Source of the DNA: Alistipes sp. | GTDB lineage: Bacteria > Bacteroidota > Bacteroidia > Bacteroidales > Rikenellaceae | DNA length: 64,000 bases | Direction of reading: 5' to 3' | NCBI GenBank assembly: GCA_017938765.1 | Contig: JAGBAX010000003.1 | Coordinates: 124,001-188,000, forward strand | Shown here: piece after piece, positions 49,720-59,429 of the stretch | How positions within the stretch are numbered: position 1 is the first letter of the stretch | Layout of the letters: each line of letters starts with the position of its first letter | The notes under the pieces: generated by a model | Seen by the model: only the letters and a program-made list of their open reading frames with translations | Told to the model about the DNA's origin: nothing | The model's database searches: none | Program-made: the position numbers and the translations under genes

Positions 49720-51444
49720 ATGAAGAAAATTTTATCACTCATTGCAGTGTTGGCTGTAGCCCTTACACTGTCAAGCTGTAACTGCTTCAAGAAGATGGCA
49801 AAGGATCCAGCAGCCATCCAGGTAAGTTGCACTCCAGAGGTTTTAACCCTCAATAATGGTAAGATTGTAGCAGACATCACCGCCTCTATTCCTGCAGGCT
49901 ACTTCAATAAGAAGGCTGCTCTTAAGGTAACTCCAGTCCTCTTCTTTGAGGGTGGTGCTGTTGCTGGCGAGACTCTTCTTCTCCAGGGTGAGAAGATTGC
50001 ATCTAACGGTATGGTAGTAAAGTCTAAGGAGGCGATGTCTATCACTCGCCGTGTAGAGTTTGACTATCAGCCAGCTATGGATGCTTGCGCTCTCAAGCTG
50101 CTTGTTGAGGTTAAGTGCAAGAGCGGTAAGTGCAAGGAGTTCACACTTATCAACGCAAACAATGGCGCTATTCTTTCACAGAATCAGCTCGCTATCCTTG
50201 CTACTAATGGCAACGCTGCTTACACTCTTAAGAATGAGTGTGGTCTTCAGGTTGCAGTAGGTCTTAACACTCTTCAGAAGGATATCGACTTTGCTGTAGC
50301 AATGGCTCCAGAGGCTAACAACTACCGCAATGTAACTACTTCTGTTGTTACTGCTGACCTTGTTTACAAGATTAACTCTTCTAAGCTTGCAAAGAAGGCA
50401 ACTGCTACTGATGAGGTTGCAGCCCTTAAGGCTTCTGTAGAGAGCAATCTTCAGAACGACCGCGCATCACAGACTGTTTATGTAAACGGTTATGCATCTC
50501 CAGATGGTCCAGAGAAGTTCAACGACAAGCTCTCAAGCAAGCGTAGCCAGAGTGGTCTTGAGGCTGTTCAGGAGCTGCTGAAGGATACTGGTCTTAACAT
50601 TGACGCTGCTGCTTACGGTGAGGACTGGGATGGCTTCAAGGCTGCTGTTGCTGCTTCAAACATTCAGGATAAGGACCTTATTCTTCAGGTGCTGAGCATG
50701 TACTCTTCTGCTGCTGAGCGTGAGAAGGAGATTAAGAATCTTGCAAGCGTATTTGGCGCACTTAAGACTGAGGTTCTTCCACAGCTTCGTCGCGCACAGA
50801 TTGTAAACTCTATTGACCTTACTGGTAAGACTGACGCTGAGATGGTTGCTCTCATTAACGCAGGTAACGCATCAGAGCTTAACCTTGAGGAGCTTCTCCA
50901 CATCGCAGAGGTTCAGCCAGCTGTTGCAGAGGTTGCACTTAAGGCTGCTGTAAATAAGTATGGTGATGCTCGCGCATACAACAACCTTGCAATCGTTCTT
51001 GCAAAGCAGGGTGACTACGCTGGCGCACTTAAGGCTCTTGACAGCGCAGCTAAGGCTGGTAGCAAGTCTGAGGAGCTGAATAACAACTACGCACTTGTTT
51101 ACCTTGCAATGGGTGAGACTGACAAGGCTGCAGAGTACGCTAAGGGTGCAAATGCAGAGGTTAAGGCTCTTGCTGCTGCTGCAAAGGGTGAGTACAACGC
51201 TGCTGTAAACGGTCTTGAGGGTTACAATGCTGCTATCGCACAGGTACAGCAGGGCAACCTCGCTGCTGCTAAGAAGAGCATTGAGGCTGACCAGAGCGCT
51301 AAGGCTGACTATCTCCGTGCAGTAATCGCTGCTAAGGAGGGTAACGTTACTGCAGCAAAGGCTGCTCTTCAGAGCGCAATTGCTAAGGATGCTTCACTTG
51401 CAAAGAAGGCTGCTAAGGATGTAAACCTTGCTGCTCTTCGCTAA
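49720..51444 (+). CDS. Lipoprotein with OmpA-like and TPR regions
   Basis: A 574-residue lipoprotein (lipobox LTLSSC, Cys near 20). An N-terminal beta domain (about 35-200) is followed by an OmpA-like stretch (VYVNGYASPDGPEKFNDKLSSKRSQSG), then TPR-like helical repeats (DARAYNNLAIVLAKQGDYAGAL, SEELNNNYALVYLAMGETDKAAEYA). It is rich in Ala and Lys, and its codons favour GCT and GGT, which suggests high expression. Probably links the outer membrane to peptidoglycan. Single gene with its own promoter and terminator. Confidence 0.8.
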   Translation: MKKILSLIAVLAVALTLSSCNCFKKMAKDPAAIQVSCTPEVLTLNNGKIVADITASIPAGYFNKKAALKVTPVLFFEGGAVAGETLLLQGEKIASNGMVVKSKEAMSITRRVEFDYQPAMDACALKLLVEVKCKSGKCKEFTLINANNGAILSQNQLAILATNGNAAYTLKNECGLQVAVGLNTLQKDIDFAVAMAPEANNYRNVTTSVVTADLVYKINSSKLAKKATATDEVAALKASVESNLQNDRASQTVYVNGYASPDGPEKFNDKLSSKRSQSGLEAVQELLKDTGLNIDAAAYGEDWDGFKAAVAASNIQDKDLILQVLSMYSSAAEREKEIKNLASVFGALKTEVLPQLRRAQIVNSIDLTGKTDAEMVALINAGNASELNLEELLHIAEVQPAVAEVALKAAVNKYGDARAYNNLAIVLAKQGDYAGALKALDSAAKAGSKSEELNNNYALVYLAMGETDKAAEYAKGANAEVKALAAAAKGEYNAAVNGLEGYNAAIAQVQQGNLAAAKKSIEADQSAKADYLRAVIAAKEGNVTAAKAALQSAIAKDASLAKKAAKDVNLAALR

Positions 51445-51467
51445 TAAGTATCTGAAAGCATAATATA

Positions 51468-51493
51468 GGGTGGCTGATTTAGCCACCCTTTTT
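51468..51493 (+). terminator. Intrinsic terminator
   Basis: GGGTGGCT-GATTT-AGCCACCC followed by T5. Confidence 0.92.
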
Positions 51494-51540
51494 GCTATAT
51501 TTTCCCGTCACCACCCTCTATATAGTAAACAGCAAACGCC

Positions 51541-52593
51541 ATGAAACAGAAAACACCACTCAGCGTTACTAGCGAATTTTTCTATCGTCTATGTGTTGTC
51601 ACCGCTTTCACCACTATTGTTGGACTTATTTGTGGAGCGGTAGGCGTCAAGGTTGCACTCATCATCTGTGCTGTAATCTTCGGTCTTGTGGCCGTGAGTG
51701 ACATACTCTCTAAGCCCACAACTGAGACCATTGGACATATTGTAATAACAGTGCTTTGCGTTGCAGGTACTTTTGTAGCCTCCGCCTACAACAAAGCCAA
51801 GAAGGATTACGGCTCTATATCCGAATATCCAACTATCGCTGATTGTGAAACATATCTTAGCAAGCATACACACTTCTTTAGGGGCAATGTGCTGGATATG
51901 TACCTTAACTGCGCTATTGAAAAGGGCATCTTTGAGCTTGACAAACTTGCAGACAACTATCCACAGACCGCTCAGGGCGAGGATGCAGCACACAGAGCTA
52001 GCGTAATTGCCTACGAGCTCTACAAGCAGGCAGAGGAGCAAGATTACACCGATTCGTGGGAAAACTACTATGAAAATGTACCAGAAAAGTACCACGCCGA
52101 TGCTAAAGAGCGTGCCGAGAGGGCAGAATTACGTGATTGGGGCACAGACGAGTCTGCATGGAAGACCGCACAAAAAAGAGACGAGCTGAAATACTATCAA
52201 AAGTACCTTGAGAAGTATCCTAAAGGGGAATACACAGCAAGTGCAAAGAAAGGTGTAATTGACACTCGCGTACGCGATATAATGGTCAAATCAAACGGCA
52301 AGTTACCAAGCGCCACTAAGATAAGCAGCAATAACAGTTCTATTGCCACTCAGCGTATTACGAACAATACTGGCTATACCCTCACAGTTCTCTATAGCGG
52401 TGCAAAACGCAGCTACGAGTTCACAATTGAGCCTAACCAAACTCGCTCCTTCAACATCCTTGTAGGCAGCTACAACATTGCCGCTACAGTACCTAATCCG
52501 CTTGTTATAGGATACTATAAGAATGAGAACTACTCTGGCGGAGTGTACGACACATCATACTATATTATCAAAAGTCGATTTAGATTTCCATAA
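51541..52593 (+). CDS. Hypothetical membrane protein
   Basis: A 350-residue protein that I do not recognise. Three hydrophobic segments at about 17-36, 37-56 and 65-83 are followed by a long helical, charged region with repeated short motifs of the outer-membrane lipoprotein/TPR kind (DKLADNYPQTAQGEDA, YYQKYLEKYPKGEYTASA), then a small beta domain (ITNNTGYTLTVLYSGAKRSYEFTIEPN). The codons are less biased than those of the preceding gene. It is a single gene with no clear partner. Confidence 0.7.
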   Translation: MKQKTPLSVTSEFFYRLCVVTAFTTIVGLICGAVGVKVALIICAVIFGLVAVSDILSKPTTETIGHIVITVLCVAGTFVASAYNKAKKDYGSISEYPTIADCETYLSKHTHFFRGNVLDMYLNCAIEKGIFELDKLADNYPQTAQGEDAAHRASVIAYELYKQAEEQDYTDSWENYYENVPEKYHADAKERAERAELRDWGTDESAWKTAQKRDELKYYQKYLEKYPKGEYTASAKKGVIDTRVRDIMVKSNGKLPSATKISSNNSSIATQRITNNTGYTLTVLYSGAKRSYEFTIEPNQTRSFNILVGSYNIAATVPNPLVIGYYKNENYSGGVYDTSYYIIKSRFRFP

Positions 52594-52621
52594 TAATATT
52601 ATTTGACACCTATTTACTATT

Positions 52622-52669
52622 CTCTCATAATTTATTATCTTTGCAAAAAAAGATAGTATATTATGAGAG
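52622..52669. promoter_or_regulatory. Palindrome over the panE promoter and start codon
   Basis: Arms 52622-52642 and 52649-52669 match at 19 of 21 positions around GCAAAA. The left arm contains the -7 box TATCTTTG (52636-52643) and the right arm contains the ATG (52663). It could be an operator for a dimeric regulator that occludes the promoter. Confidence 0.6.
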
Positions 52670-53664
52670 TTGCCATTTACGGAGCTGGCTCACTCGGAAC
52701 AATCCTTGGAGCCTATATTACTAAGGGAGGGGTGCAGATTGAGCTGATAAATCGCAATAAGGCTCATATTGAGGCGCTTCAAACCTCTGGAGCAAAGATT
52801 ACGGGCACAGTAGATTTCTGTCAGGCCGTTACCGCCTATACACCCGACAAGATGAGCGGGCAGTACGACATCGTCTTCCTTATGACTAAGCAGCAGCATA
52901 ATGCTGAGGTTGTTAGTATGCTGAAGGATTTTCTTGCACCAGACGGCGTTATTGTCTCCTTCCAGAATGGTCTTCCAGAGCTTGGTATAGCCCAGATTGT
53001 AGGCGAGCAGCGCGTTCTTGGATGTACTGTTGCTTGGGGTGCTACGATGGTAAGTCCGGGCGTGTGCGAGCTTACGAGCTCTCCAGACGCACTCTCTTTC
53101 TCTCTCGGTGCAATCTCTGACAAGCCAAATAAACACTTTGACACAGTCAAGAGCCTACTTGAGAGGATGGGCACGGTAGATGTTGAGCAGAACTTTATCG
53201 GCACACGTTGGAGCAAGCTGCTTATTAATGCCGCCTTCTCTGGTATGAGTGCAGTGCTTGGATGTACCTTTGGCGAGGCTGCGGGCGACAGAGCCTCTCG
53301 TCGTATTGTGCAACTGCTTATCAAGGAGTGCATAGATGTCTGCGCTGCGGGTGGTATTCGCATAGAGCCAGTGCAGGGCAAGGATATCGTAAAACTTCTC
53401 AACTATACAAACGCTCTAAAGCGCGCCTTCTCTCTCTTTATCATCCCAATAGCTATTCGTAAGCATGCACGCCTGAAGGCAAGTATGCTTCAAGACCTTG
53501 AGAAGGGTAAACTTACGGAGGTAGATGCCATAAACGGAGCAGTCTCTGCCTTTGGTCGCACAGTGGGCTGTCCAACACCTATGAACGACCGCGTTGTGGA
53601 GATTATCCACCGCATAGAGCGTGGCGAGCTCACTCCATCATTTGAGAATCTCAAACTATTCTAA
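52663..53664 (+). CDS. panE: 2-dehydropantoate 2-reductase family protein
   Basis: An NADPH-dependent reductase of 333 residues; the family makes pantoate for coenzyme A. Seen: Rossmann motif GAGSLGTILGAY (7-18), MTKQQHNAE, FQNGLPELG, the catalytic lysine in GTRWSKLLINAAFSGMSAV, and the C-terminal domain with SMLQDLEKGKLTEVDAINGAV. Members of this family also act on other 2-keto acids, so the role in pantothenate synthesis is likely but not certain. It is followed at 2 bp by the GH123-like gene. Confidence 0.85.
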   Translation: MRVAIYGAGSLGTILGAYITKGGVQIELINRNKAHIEALQTSGAKITGTVDFCQAVTAYTPDKMSGQYDIVFLMTKQQHNAEVVSMLKDFLAPDGVIVSFQNGLPELGIAQIVGEQRVLGCTVAWGATMVSPGVCELTSSPDALSFSLGAISDKPNKHFDTVKSLLERMGTVDVEQNFIGTRWSKLLINAAFSGMSAVLGCTFGEAAGDRASRRIVQLLIKECIDVCAAGGIRIEPVQGKDIVKLLNYTNALKRAFSLFIIPIAIRKHARLKASMLQDLEKGKLTEVDAINGAVSAFGRTVGCPTPMNDRVVEIIHRIERGELTPSFENLKLF

Positions 53665-53666
53665 CT

Positions 53667-55436
53667 ATGAAGATAAAACCTATCATTGTCGCACTATCAG
53701 CGATACTCTTTGTCGCTTGTGCCACCCCTACAGTAGAGACCTTTACCGAGGCCGCTGACCCCGTAGCTCTTACCGTAGAGCAGACGGAGGCTTGGAGAGG
53801 TGTTAAGAGCGGAGTAAATACCGCATGGGCAAGTTGCGATGCTCTCTATTCGCGCAGCATCGTTCCTACAGCTACTGACAAAACAATATCTGTCACTGGT
53901 TGGCAGGGCGAGAGGGTCAGTGCGCAGCTACTAATATGGAGCAGTAGCGAGCTGAAGGCTGTAGAGTGCAACATATCAGACTTTAACTCAAAGTCGGGCA
54001 AACTCCCTTCAGATATTGCCACACCGCACTTTGTGCGCTACACCCTTGGCGACAAAAGAGACAAGAGCTGCCTCTGCGGACGAGCAAATGGTCACCCAGC
54101 AATCCTTCAGGCCGATATGCTTGATAACCTCCACTACTACGACATCCCTGCCAATACCGTACGCCCAGTGTGGGTCAGCATCGCCATTCCAAGGGATGCA
54201 GCTGCAGGACTCTACGATGCAAAGCTAAAGATTTCGCATAGTGGCTGTGGCTCTACAACGCTTGACCTACAGCTTGAGGTTGTAGGTGTTGAACTTCCAG
54301 AGCCTAAAGAGTGGTCGTTCCACCTTGACCTGTGGCAGCACCCATCTGCTGTTGCCCGTATGGAGGGTGTTGAGATGTGGAGCGAGGAGCATTTCGCTGC
54401 TATGCGACCTATTATGCAGATGCTTGCCGATGCAGGGCAGAAGGTTATCACAGCAACGCTCAACCGCGACCCTTGGCGCTACCAGTGCTTTGACGACTAC
54501 GAGCCGATGATATACTGGACCCTTAACGACAACGATGTTTGGAGCTACGACTATACTATCTTTGACCGCTGGGTAGAGTATATGATGAGCCTTGGCATAG
54601 ATAAGCAGATAAACTGCTACTCAATGCTTCCTTGGGGCGACTGCATCCTTGACTACCACGATATGCGCACAGGTAAAGTGCACCGCAATCGCACCGTCTC
54701 GGCTACACCAAAGAGCGAGAACTTTGAGGCTATGTGGGGGCCATTCCTTACCGATTTTGCCGCTCACCTGCGCGAAAAGGGGTGGCTCGGCATTACAAAC
54801 ATAGCCATTGACGAGCGTGCACCAGAGGATATGGATGCGGCGGCAGCACTTATTGCCAAGTACGCCCCAGAGCTTGGATTTGCCATTGCCGACAACCACA
54901 ACTCATATAAGCGTTACGCCAATATGCGCGATGTCTGCGTGGGTCAGAAGCAGGCTGCAATGAGCTTTGAAGAGATTGCCACTCGCAGAGCAAATGGCTT
55001 TGTTTCGACATACTATGTCTGCTGCTCTACCCTATTCCCAAACACATTTACCAACTCGCAACCTTTTGAGAGTGAGCTACTTGGTGCGTATGCCATCGCC
55101 TACGACTACGACGGTATGCTCCGCTGGTCGTACAACTCTTGGCCAGCAAATCCACAGTACGACTCACGCTTCCGCTACTGGGCTTCAGGCGACACTTTCC
55201 TTGTCTACCCTGATGCTCGCTCATCGGTGCGCTTTGAGAGGCTGATAGATGGTATTGAGCTCTATGAGAAGGTTCGCACTCTACGCAAAAAGTGCAGTCC
55301 AGAGGCTCTTGAGACCCTTGAGGCGCAACTTGGCGAACTGCGCAACCAGAATATCAACGACCAGAGCTACGACTGGGCAGGATATCTCAAAAATCTCAAT
55401 GCCGAGGTGAACAGAGTAGCAAAAGAGACTCTTTAG
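53667..55436 (+). CDS. GH123-like / DUF4091 glycosidase lipoprotein
   Basis: A 589-residue lipoprotein (lipobox LFVAC, Cys near 18). An N-terminal beta-sandwich (VTGWQGERVSAQLLIWSSSELK) leads into a TIM-barrel region with HLDLWQHPSAVAR, YSMLPWGDC and IAIDERAPEDM. The adjacent Asp-Glu pair (DE in IDERAP) is what GH123 beta-N-acetylgalactosaminidases use in substrate-assisted catalysis. The C-terminal DUF4091 part carries YDYDGMLRWSYNSWPANP. Likely removes N-acetylgalactosamine from host or microbial glycans. It is transcribed with panE. Confidence 0.75.
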   Translation: MKIKPIIVALSAILFVACATPTVETFTEAADPVALTVEQTEAWRGVKSGVNTAWASCDALYSRSIVPTATDKTISVTGWQGERVSAQLLIWSSSELKAVECNISDFNSKSGKLPSDIATPHFVRYTLGDKRDKSCLCGRANGHPAILQADMLDNLHYYDIPANTVRPVWVSIAIPRDAAAGLYDAKLKISHSGCGSTTLDLQLEVVGVELPEPKEWSFHLDLWQHPSAVARMEGVEMWSEEHFAAMRPIMQMLADAGQKVITATLNRDPWRYQCFDDYEPMIYWTLNDNDVWSYDYTIFDRWVEYMMSLGIDKQINCYSMLPWGDCILDYHDMRTGKVHRNRTVSATPKSENFEAMWGPFLTDFAAHLREKGWLGITNIAIDERAPEDMDAAAALIAKYAPELGFAIADNHNSYKRYANMRDVCVGQKQAAMSFEEIATRRANGFVSTYYVCCSTLFPNTFTNSQPFESELLGAYAIAYDYDGMLRWSYNSWPANPQYDSRFRYWASGDTFLVYPDARSSVRFERLIDGIELYEKVRTLRKKCSPEALETLEAQLGELRNQNINDQSYDWAGYLKNLNAEVNRVAKETL

Positions 55437-55445
55437 AGTCTACAG

Positions 55446-55476
55446 TTTGCAATTCAAACAGTTTTTAGTAACTTTG
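55446..55476 (+). promoter_or_regulatory. Promoter of the FAD oxidoreductase gene
   Basis: TTTG (55446-55449), 19 bp, TAACTTTG (55469-55476); leader of about 26 nt. Confidence 0.85.
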
Positions 55477-55505
55477 CAGTATAAAATACCTAAAAAACCA
55501 ATTAT

Positions 55506-57359
55506 ATGAACTCTATTATGCGAATTTTTGCGGCAGCCCTTGTTCTGCTTATGCCGCTAACAGCCTCGGCTCAAATGAGAACAGAGGCCAACACCCCTGA
55601 AGTAAAGAAGCAGGTTGAGCTTACTGCAGATGTTGTTGTCTGCGGTGGTGGTCTGGCTGGCGTCTGCGCAGCCGTTTCTGCTGCTCGTCACGGCGCAACT
55701 GTCGTTCTTGTTCAGGACCGCCCAGTGCTTGGTGGTAATGCCTCAAGTGAAATGCGTATGGGTATTGTCGGCACAAAGATTGACGATACTCAGGAGACTG
55801 GTATCCTTGAGGAGATGCAGCTCCGCAACTTCTACTACAACCCACTCCAGCGCTACACTATGTGGGATGATGCTATCTACTCAACCGTTGTTTCAGAGCC
55901 AAATATCACCCTGCTGCTTAACACATCTGTAAACGATGTTGTTATGAACGGCGAGCGCATTGCTGCTGTAAAGGCTTGGAACATAAACGCTTACACAGAG
56001 TACAAGATTAACGGTACTATCTTTGCCGACTGTACTGGTGACGGTATTCTACGCCTCTCTGGTGCAAAGTATCGTCACGGACGTGAAAACCCTGCCGAGT
56101 TCAACGAGAACTGCCAGGCCGAGGGCAACGACACAAAGACTATGGGTAACTCAATCCTTATCCAGCTTCGCAAGACTGATGTAGATGTACCTTTCAAGGC
56201 TCCAGAGTGGGCATACCACTTTACCGATGCAGACTTTGACTACACCGTGCCAGAATCTACAATCCCTGGTATGAAGTTCAACTACAAGCGCATCTACCAC
56301 CCACACGACAACAACTTCTGGTGGTGCGAGTTCGGTGGTAACTTTGACACTATTGCCGATGCAAACGATATTCAGTATGAGCTCAAGCGCATCGTTTATG
56401 GTATTTGGGAGTATATGAAGAACCACCCAGATGGTCGTGGTAAGGGTTATGAGCTTGACTGGATTGGCTCTCTGCCTGGTAAGCGCGAGAGTACCCGCTT
56501 CGTAGGTCCACACATCCTCACGCAGCACGATGTACTCTCTGGCGGTCACTTCCCAGATGTTGTCGCTTATGGCGGTTGGACCCTTGATGACCACCACCCA
56601 GATGCATTCCACAAGAAGGGTGCAATCTCTGTTGAGTATACCGTACCACAGGGCTTCGGAATCCCATTTGGCTGCCTCTACTCTGTCAATGTACCAAACC
56701 TTATGTTCGCAGGTCGTGACATCTCGGCTACACATATGGGTCTCTCTGCTACCCGCGTAATGGCTACTTGCGCGCTGCTCGGTCAGGCAGCAGGTACTGG
56801 CGCAGCTGTGGCTATTGAGAAGGGCATTGACCCAGCACAGGTACACAAGGAGCATATCGCTCAGGTGCAGGCAATGCTTGAGGATGACGATGTTATGCTC
56901 CCTTACCGCTGGCGTAAAATCTCTGAGCTTACTGCAAAGGCAAAGGTTAGCGAGGATATTGAGATTCTGCGCAACGGTATCGACCGCAACTGGCAGGGTC
57001 AGGATAATGGCGTATGGGTAGCTCCAAATGAGAATACTATCACCTACACTTGGAAGAAGCCTGTTACAGTGAGCGCTGCGCGTATGATTTTTGACTCCGA
57101 GCTTAAGGTGCGTAGCAAGCGTATGCGTAAGCTTGAGGCTACAACAGAGCGCGTAGAGATTCCAAAGGTTATGGCTAAGGGCTTCAAGATTGAGGCGCTT
57201 GTTGGCAAAGAGTGGAAGACCCTCTACTCTGACGACGATAACTACCTGCGCCTGCGTAAGGTTACCTTTGAGCCAGTAGAGACCAAACAGCTCCGCCTCG
57301 TAGTTACCGAGACTTGGGGCGCTGAAAAGGCACATATCTTCGCCTTTGACGCACTGTAG
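55506..57359 (+). CDS. Exported FAD-dependent oxidoreductase
   Basis: A 617-residue exported flavoprotein. Signal peptide ends near TASAQ (residue 23). The FAD-binding motif is ADVVVCGGGLAGVCAAVSAARHG (about 41-63), followed by LVQDRPVLGGNASSEMRMG. A CTGDG motif (FADCTGDGILRLSGA) and the late FAD motif NLMFAGRDISATHMGLSATRVMATC complete the FAD_oxidored fold. The C-terminal 120 residues form a beta domain resembling F5/8-type modules. Redox reaction and substrate unknown; its place behind a GH123-like enzyme suggests glycan processing. Codons are GGT/GCT rich. Start ATG 55506. Confidence 0.85.
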   Translation: MNSIMRIFAAALVLLMPLTASAQMRTEANTPEVKKQVELTADVVVCGGGLAGVCAAVSAARHGATVVLVQDRPVLGGNASSEMRMGIVGTKIDDTQETGILEEMQLRNFYYNPLQRYTMWDDAIYSTVVSEPNITLLLNTSVNDVVMNGERIAAVKAWNINAYTEYKINGTIFADCTGDGILRLSGAKYRHGRENPAEFNENCQAEGNDTKTMGNSILIQLRKTDVDVPFKAPEWAYHFTDADFDYTVPESTIPGMKFNYKRIYHPHDNNFWWCEFGGNFDTIADANDIQYELKRIVYGIWEYMKNHPDGRGKGYELDWIGSLPGKRESTRFVGPHILTQHDVLSGGHFPDVVAYGGWTLDDHHPDAFHKKGAISVEYTVPQGFGIPFGCLYSVNVPNLMFAGRDISATHMGLSATRVMATCALLGQAAGTGAAVAIEKGIDPAQVHKEHIAQVQAMLEDDDVMLPYRWRKISELTAKAKVSEDIEILRNGIDRNWQGQDNGVWVAPNENTITYTWKKPVTVSAARMIFDSELKVRSKRMRKLEATTERVEIPKVMAKGFKIEALVGKEWKTLYSDDDNYLRLRKVTFEPVETKQLRLVVTETWGAEKAHIFAFDAL

Positions 57360-57369
57360 TTCGGCTACG

Positions 57370-57563
57370 CAGTACTGCCCGCTTTTTGAAAAAAGCAGGG
57401 CGTGCAAAAACTTTCGGCAAAACTCTGTTTTGCTTCCATACTGATGCGGATTTAGGATAGCCTTGCGGCTATTACGACAAAAAATAGAGCCATTCACTTT
57501 CAAGCACGCTTGAGTGTGGCTCTATTTTTCTTCGTACTCTCTGCGAGAGTTTCCTAAATCCGA
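57370..57563 (+). repeat. Cloverleaf dispersed repeat, copy 3
   Basis: Hairpin 57378-57400; hairpin 57417-57433 (GCAAAAC/GTTTTGC); outer stem CGGATTTAGGA 57447-57457 with TCCTAAATCCG 57552-57562; left hairpin 57457-57472 (ATAGCC/GGCTAT); central hairpin 57474-57535 with the conserved TTTCAAGC..GCTTGA apex and two mismatches near its base; right hairpin 57536-57550 (ACTCTC/GAGAGT). Closest to copy 1, from which it differs by compensating changes in the left and second hairpins. Between convergent genes, directly after a stop codon. Confidence 0.85.
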
Positions 57564-57604
57564 ATAAATACACGCAATCCCTAATCTCCTTAACTTCCCT
57601 AAAT

Positions 57605-58405
57605 TCACTTATCACAACAAAATCCGAGCAAGGCCTCTGCACACGCCTTGGGCTCCTCAATAAAACTCATATGTCCTGAATTTTCCATCCACACGACCTT
57701 TGCCTGTGGGTGAGCTGCGACCATAGCCTCTGCAACGGGAGCTGTTATATACTCATCCTTACGACCGAGGATAAAGAGCTGTGGGACAGATAGTTTACGG
57801 AGCATTTCGTTCTGGTCTTTGCGCTCCATCATACCTGAAAGCAGGGCTATAATACCCTCATCCTCTGCAAGGAGTGCAATCTCTGCCAAATCCTCTATCC
57901 AATCCTTAAAGCGAGCACGGTTGTCAGCCGCAAAGCCATATTGAGGAGCTGTGCGAGCGATAAGTTCCTTCTTGCCAGACTTTATAAGAGTAATTTCGCG
58001 CTGGCGGTTCTTGCGTTTCTCCTCGCTATCGGCATTTGGTGTTGAGTGCAGCAGAACGACTCCTGCCACTGCTTCTGGATGACGCTCTGTGAGTGCGAGG
58101 GCTACATATCCACCCATAGAGTGTCCGACAATATATGCCTTATCTATCGCCAAAGCTTTAAGCGCATCAGCCACAACATCAGATAGGTAATCCATCGTAT
58201 GAATCTCGCCCTTTACCTGCGAGATTCCGTGACCTGGAATATCTATAGTAACCACGCGTAGACTCTTGTAAATGAGCGGAATAAACTCATCCCAAACGAG
58301 CATACTCTCTAAGTATCCGTGTAGCAAAACTACACACTTTTCGCCCTTCTCAGAGTCGCAAATATGCAGGGGCGTATCGCCCGCCATTATAAATTTTTCA
58401 ACCAT
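57605..58405 (-). CDS. Alpha/beta hydrolase
   Basis: A 266-residue cytoplasmic hydrolase of the MhpC/esterase type. Oxyanion loop [14 protein letters not shown], nucleophile elbow [15 protein letters not shown] (Ser near 99), acid in [12 protein letters not shown], and His in [12 protein letters not shown]. Lid region about 125-190. No clue to the substrate. Single gene on minus, divergent from dapF. Confidence 0.85.
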   Translation of the reverse strand: MVEKFIMAGDTPLHICDSEKGEKCVVLLHGYLESMLVWDEFIPLIYKSLRVVTIDIPGHGISQVKGEIHTMDYLSDVVADALKALAIDKAYIVGHSMGGYVALALTERHPEAVAGVVLLHSTPNADSEEKRKNRQREITLIKSGKKELIARTAPQYGFAADNRARFKDWIEDLAEIALLAEDEGIIALLSGMMERKDQNEMLRKLSVPQLFILGRKDEYITAPVAEAMVAAHPQAKVVWMENSGHMSFIEEPKACAEALLGFCCDK

Positions 58406-58452
58406 AATTATCTAAAATAGTATCTAAAGCCCAAAATTACAAAAAAAAATTG

Positions 58453-58460
58453 TAACTTTG
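58453..58460 (+). promoter_or_regulatory. -7 box of the dapF operon
   Basis: TAACTTTG; leader about 25 nt to ATG 58488. Confidence 0.65.
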
Positions 58461-58487
58461 AACGTTTTATATACACTATTACACATA

Positions 58488-59426
58488 ATGAAGGTTGAGT
58501 ATATCAAGTGTCACGGGTCGGGCAATGAGTTTGTGATGATAGATACGGTGGCGCAGAAGATGGATAATAACATACTGTCAACTCTCTCTGTGGCCGTTTG
58601 CGACAGAGTGCGTGGTATAGGTGCAGATGGCATACTACTGCTTGTACAGAACGAGCAGGGACTCTATGGTATGCGTATGTTCAACCCCGACGGCTCGGAG
58701 GCCGAGATGTGCGGCAACGGCATTCGCTGCATTGCCCGTCTGGCAGAGGGTTATGTTGGCGCAGAGCAGTTTGACCTCACCTCTGGTGGCAAGGTATACC
58801 CTACCGCGCGCTATGCACCAGTCTTTGGGGATATCCCGACATATGGCGTAGAGATTGATGTAAATCTGTGGAGCAAGGACTTCGCCTTTACACCTTCAGA
58901 GAGTGGCGATTTTATCGGTGGGGTTATTGAGCCTTTACACCCAACACTGCGTTGGACGGCTATCTCTGTTGGCAATCCACATATTGTATCTGTGGTAGAG
59001 AAAACAGACCTTGAGCTGTTAAGTGAGCTTGGAGATAGGGTAAAATCGCTTACTGATATTTTCCCTAATGGCGTAAATATCAGTATGGTAGAGCTACGCG
59101 GGGAGAATTATATCTTTGTTACAACCTTTGAGCGCGGTGCAGGCATAACTCCTTCGTGTGGTACGGCTATGACAAGTTCCGCGACGGCTATGGCACTGCA
59201 GGGGCTGTGTAGCTACAATAGTGACATTACTGTTGAGAATCGCGGTGGCGCAGTAAGGTGTATTTGCAGGCGCGACACGGGTCTAAAGACCACCCTTATT
59301 GGCAATGCTACATATACAGAGAGGGGGCAGATAGAGTTTGACGGCAAAACTTTTGCATTCCAGACTAAAGATGTTTTCAGTGGCGAGATTGAGGCGTGGA
59401 ACTCATTTTTAGAGAGCAGAAAATAG
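58488..59426 (+). CDS. dapF: Diaminopimelate epimerase
   Basis: Converts LL- to meso-diaminopimelate for peptidoglycan and lysine. 312 residues from ATG 58488, where the family N-terminus (MKVEYIKCHGSGNEFVMID) begins; the frame is open to 58458 but that start lies in the promoter. The two catalytic cysteines are in EMCGNGIRC and ITPSCGTAMTSSA. Also GADGILLL and VGNPHIV. First gene of the dapF-tamL-dxs-TIR run. Confidence 0.94.
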   Translation: MKVEYIKCHGSGNEFVMIDTVAQKMDNNILSTLSVAVCDRVRGIGADGILLLVQNEQGLYGMRMFNPDGSEAEMCGNGIRCIARLAEGYVGAEQFDLTSGGKVYPTARYAPVFGDIPTYGVEIDVNLWSKDFAFTPSESGDFIGGVIEPLHPTLRWTAISVGNPHIVSVVEKTDLELLSELGDRVKSLTDIFPNGVNISMVELRGENYIFVTTFERGAGITPSCGTAMTSSATAMALQGLCSYNSDITVENRGGAVRCICRRDTGLKTTLIGNATYTERGQIEFDGKTFAFQTKDVFSGEIEAWNSFLESRK

Positions 59427-59429
59427 TAA

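Noticed and set aside
56151-57503. 450-codon open frame on minus, opposite the FAD oxidoreductase gene
   Set aside because: The plus-strand gene has a signal peptide, FAD motifs and a promoter. The antisense frame has no recognisable domain and arises from the codon bias of the real gene.
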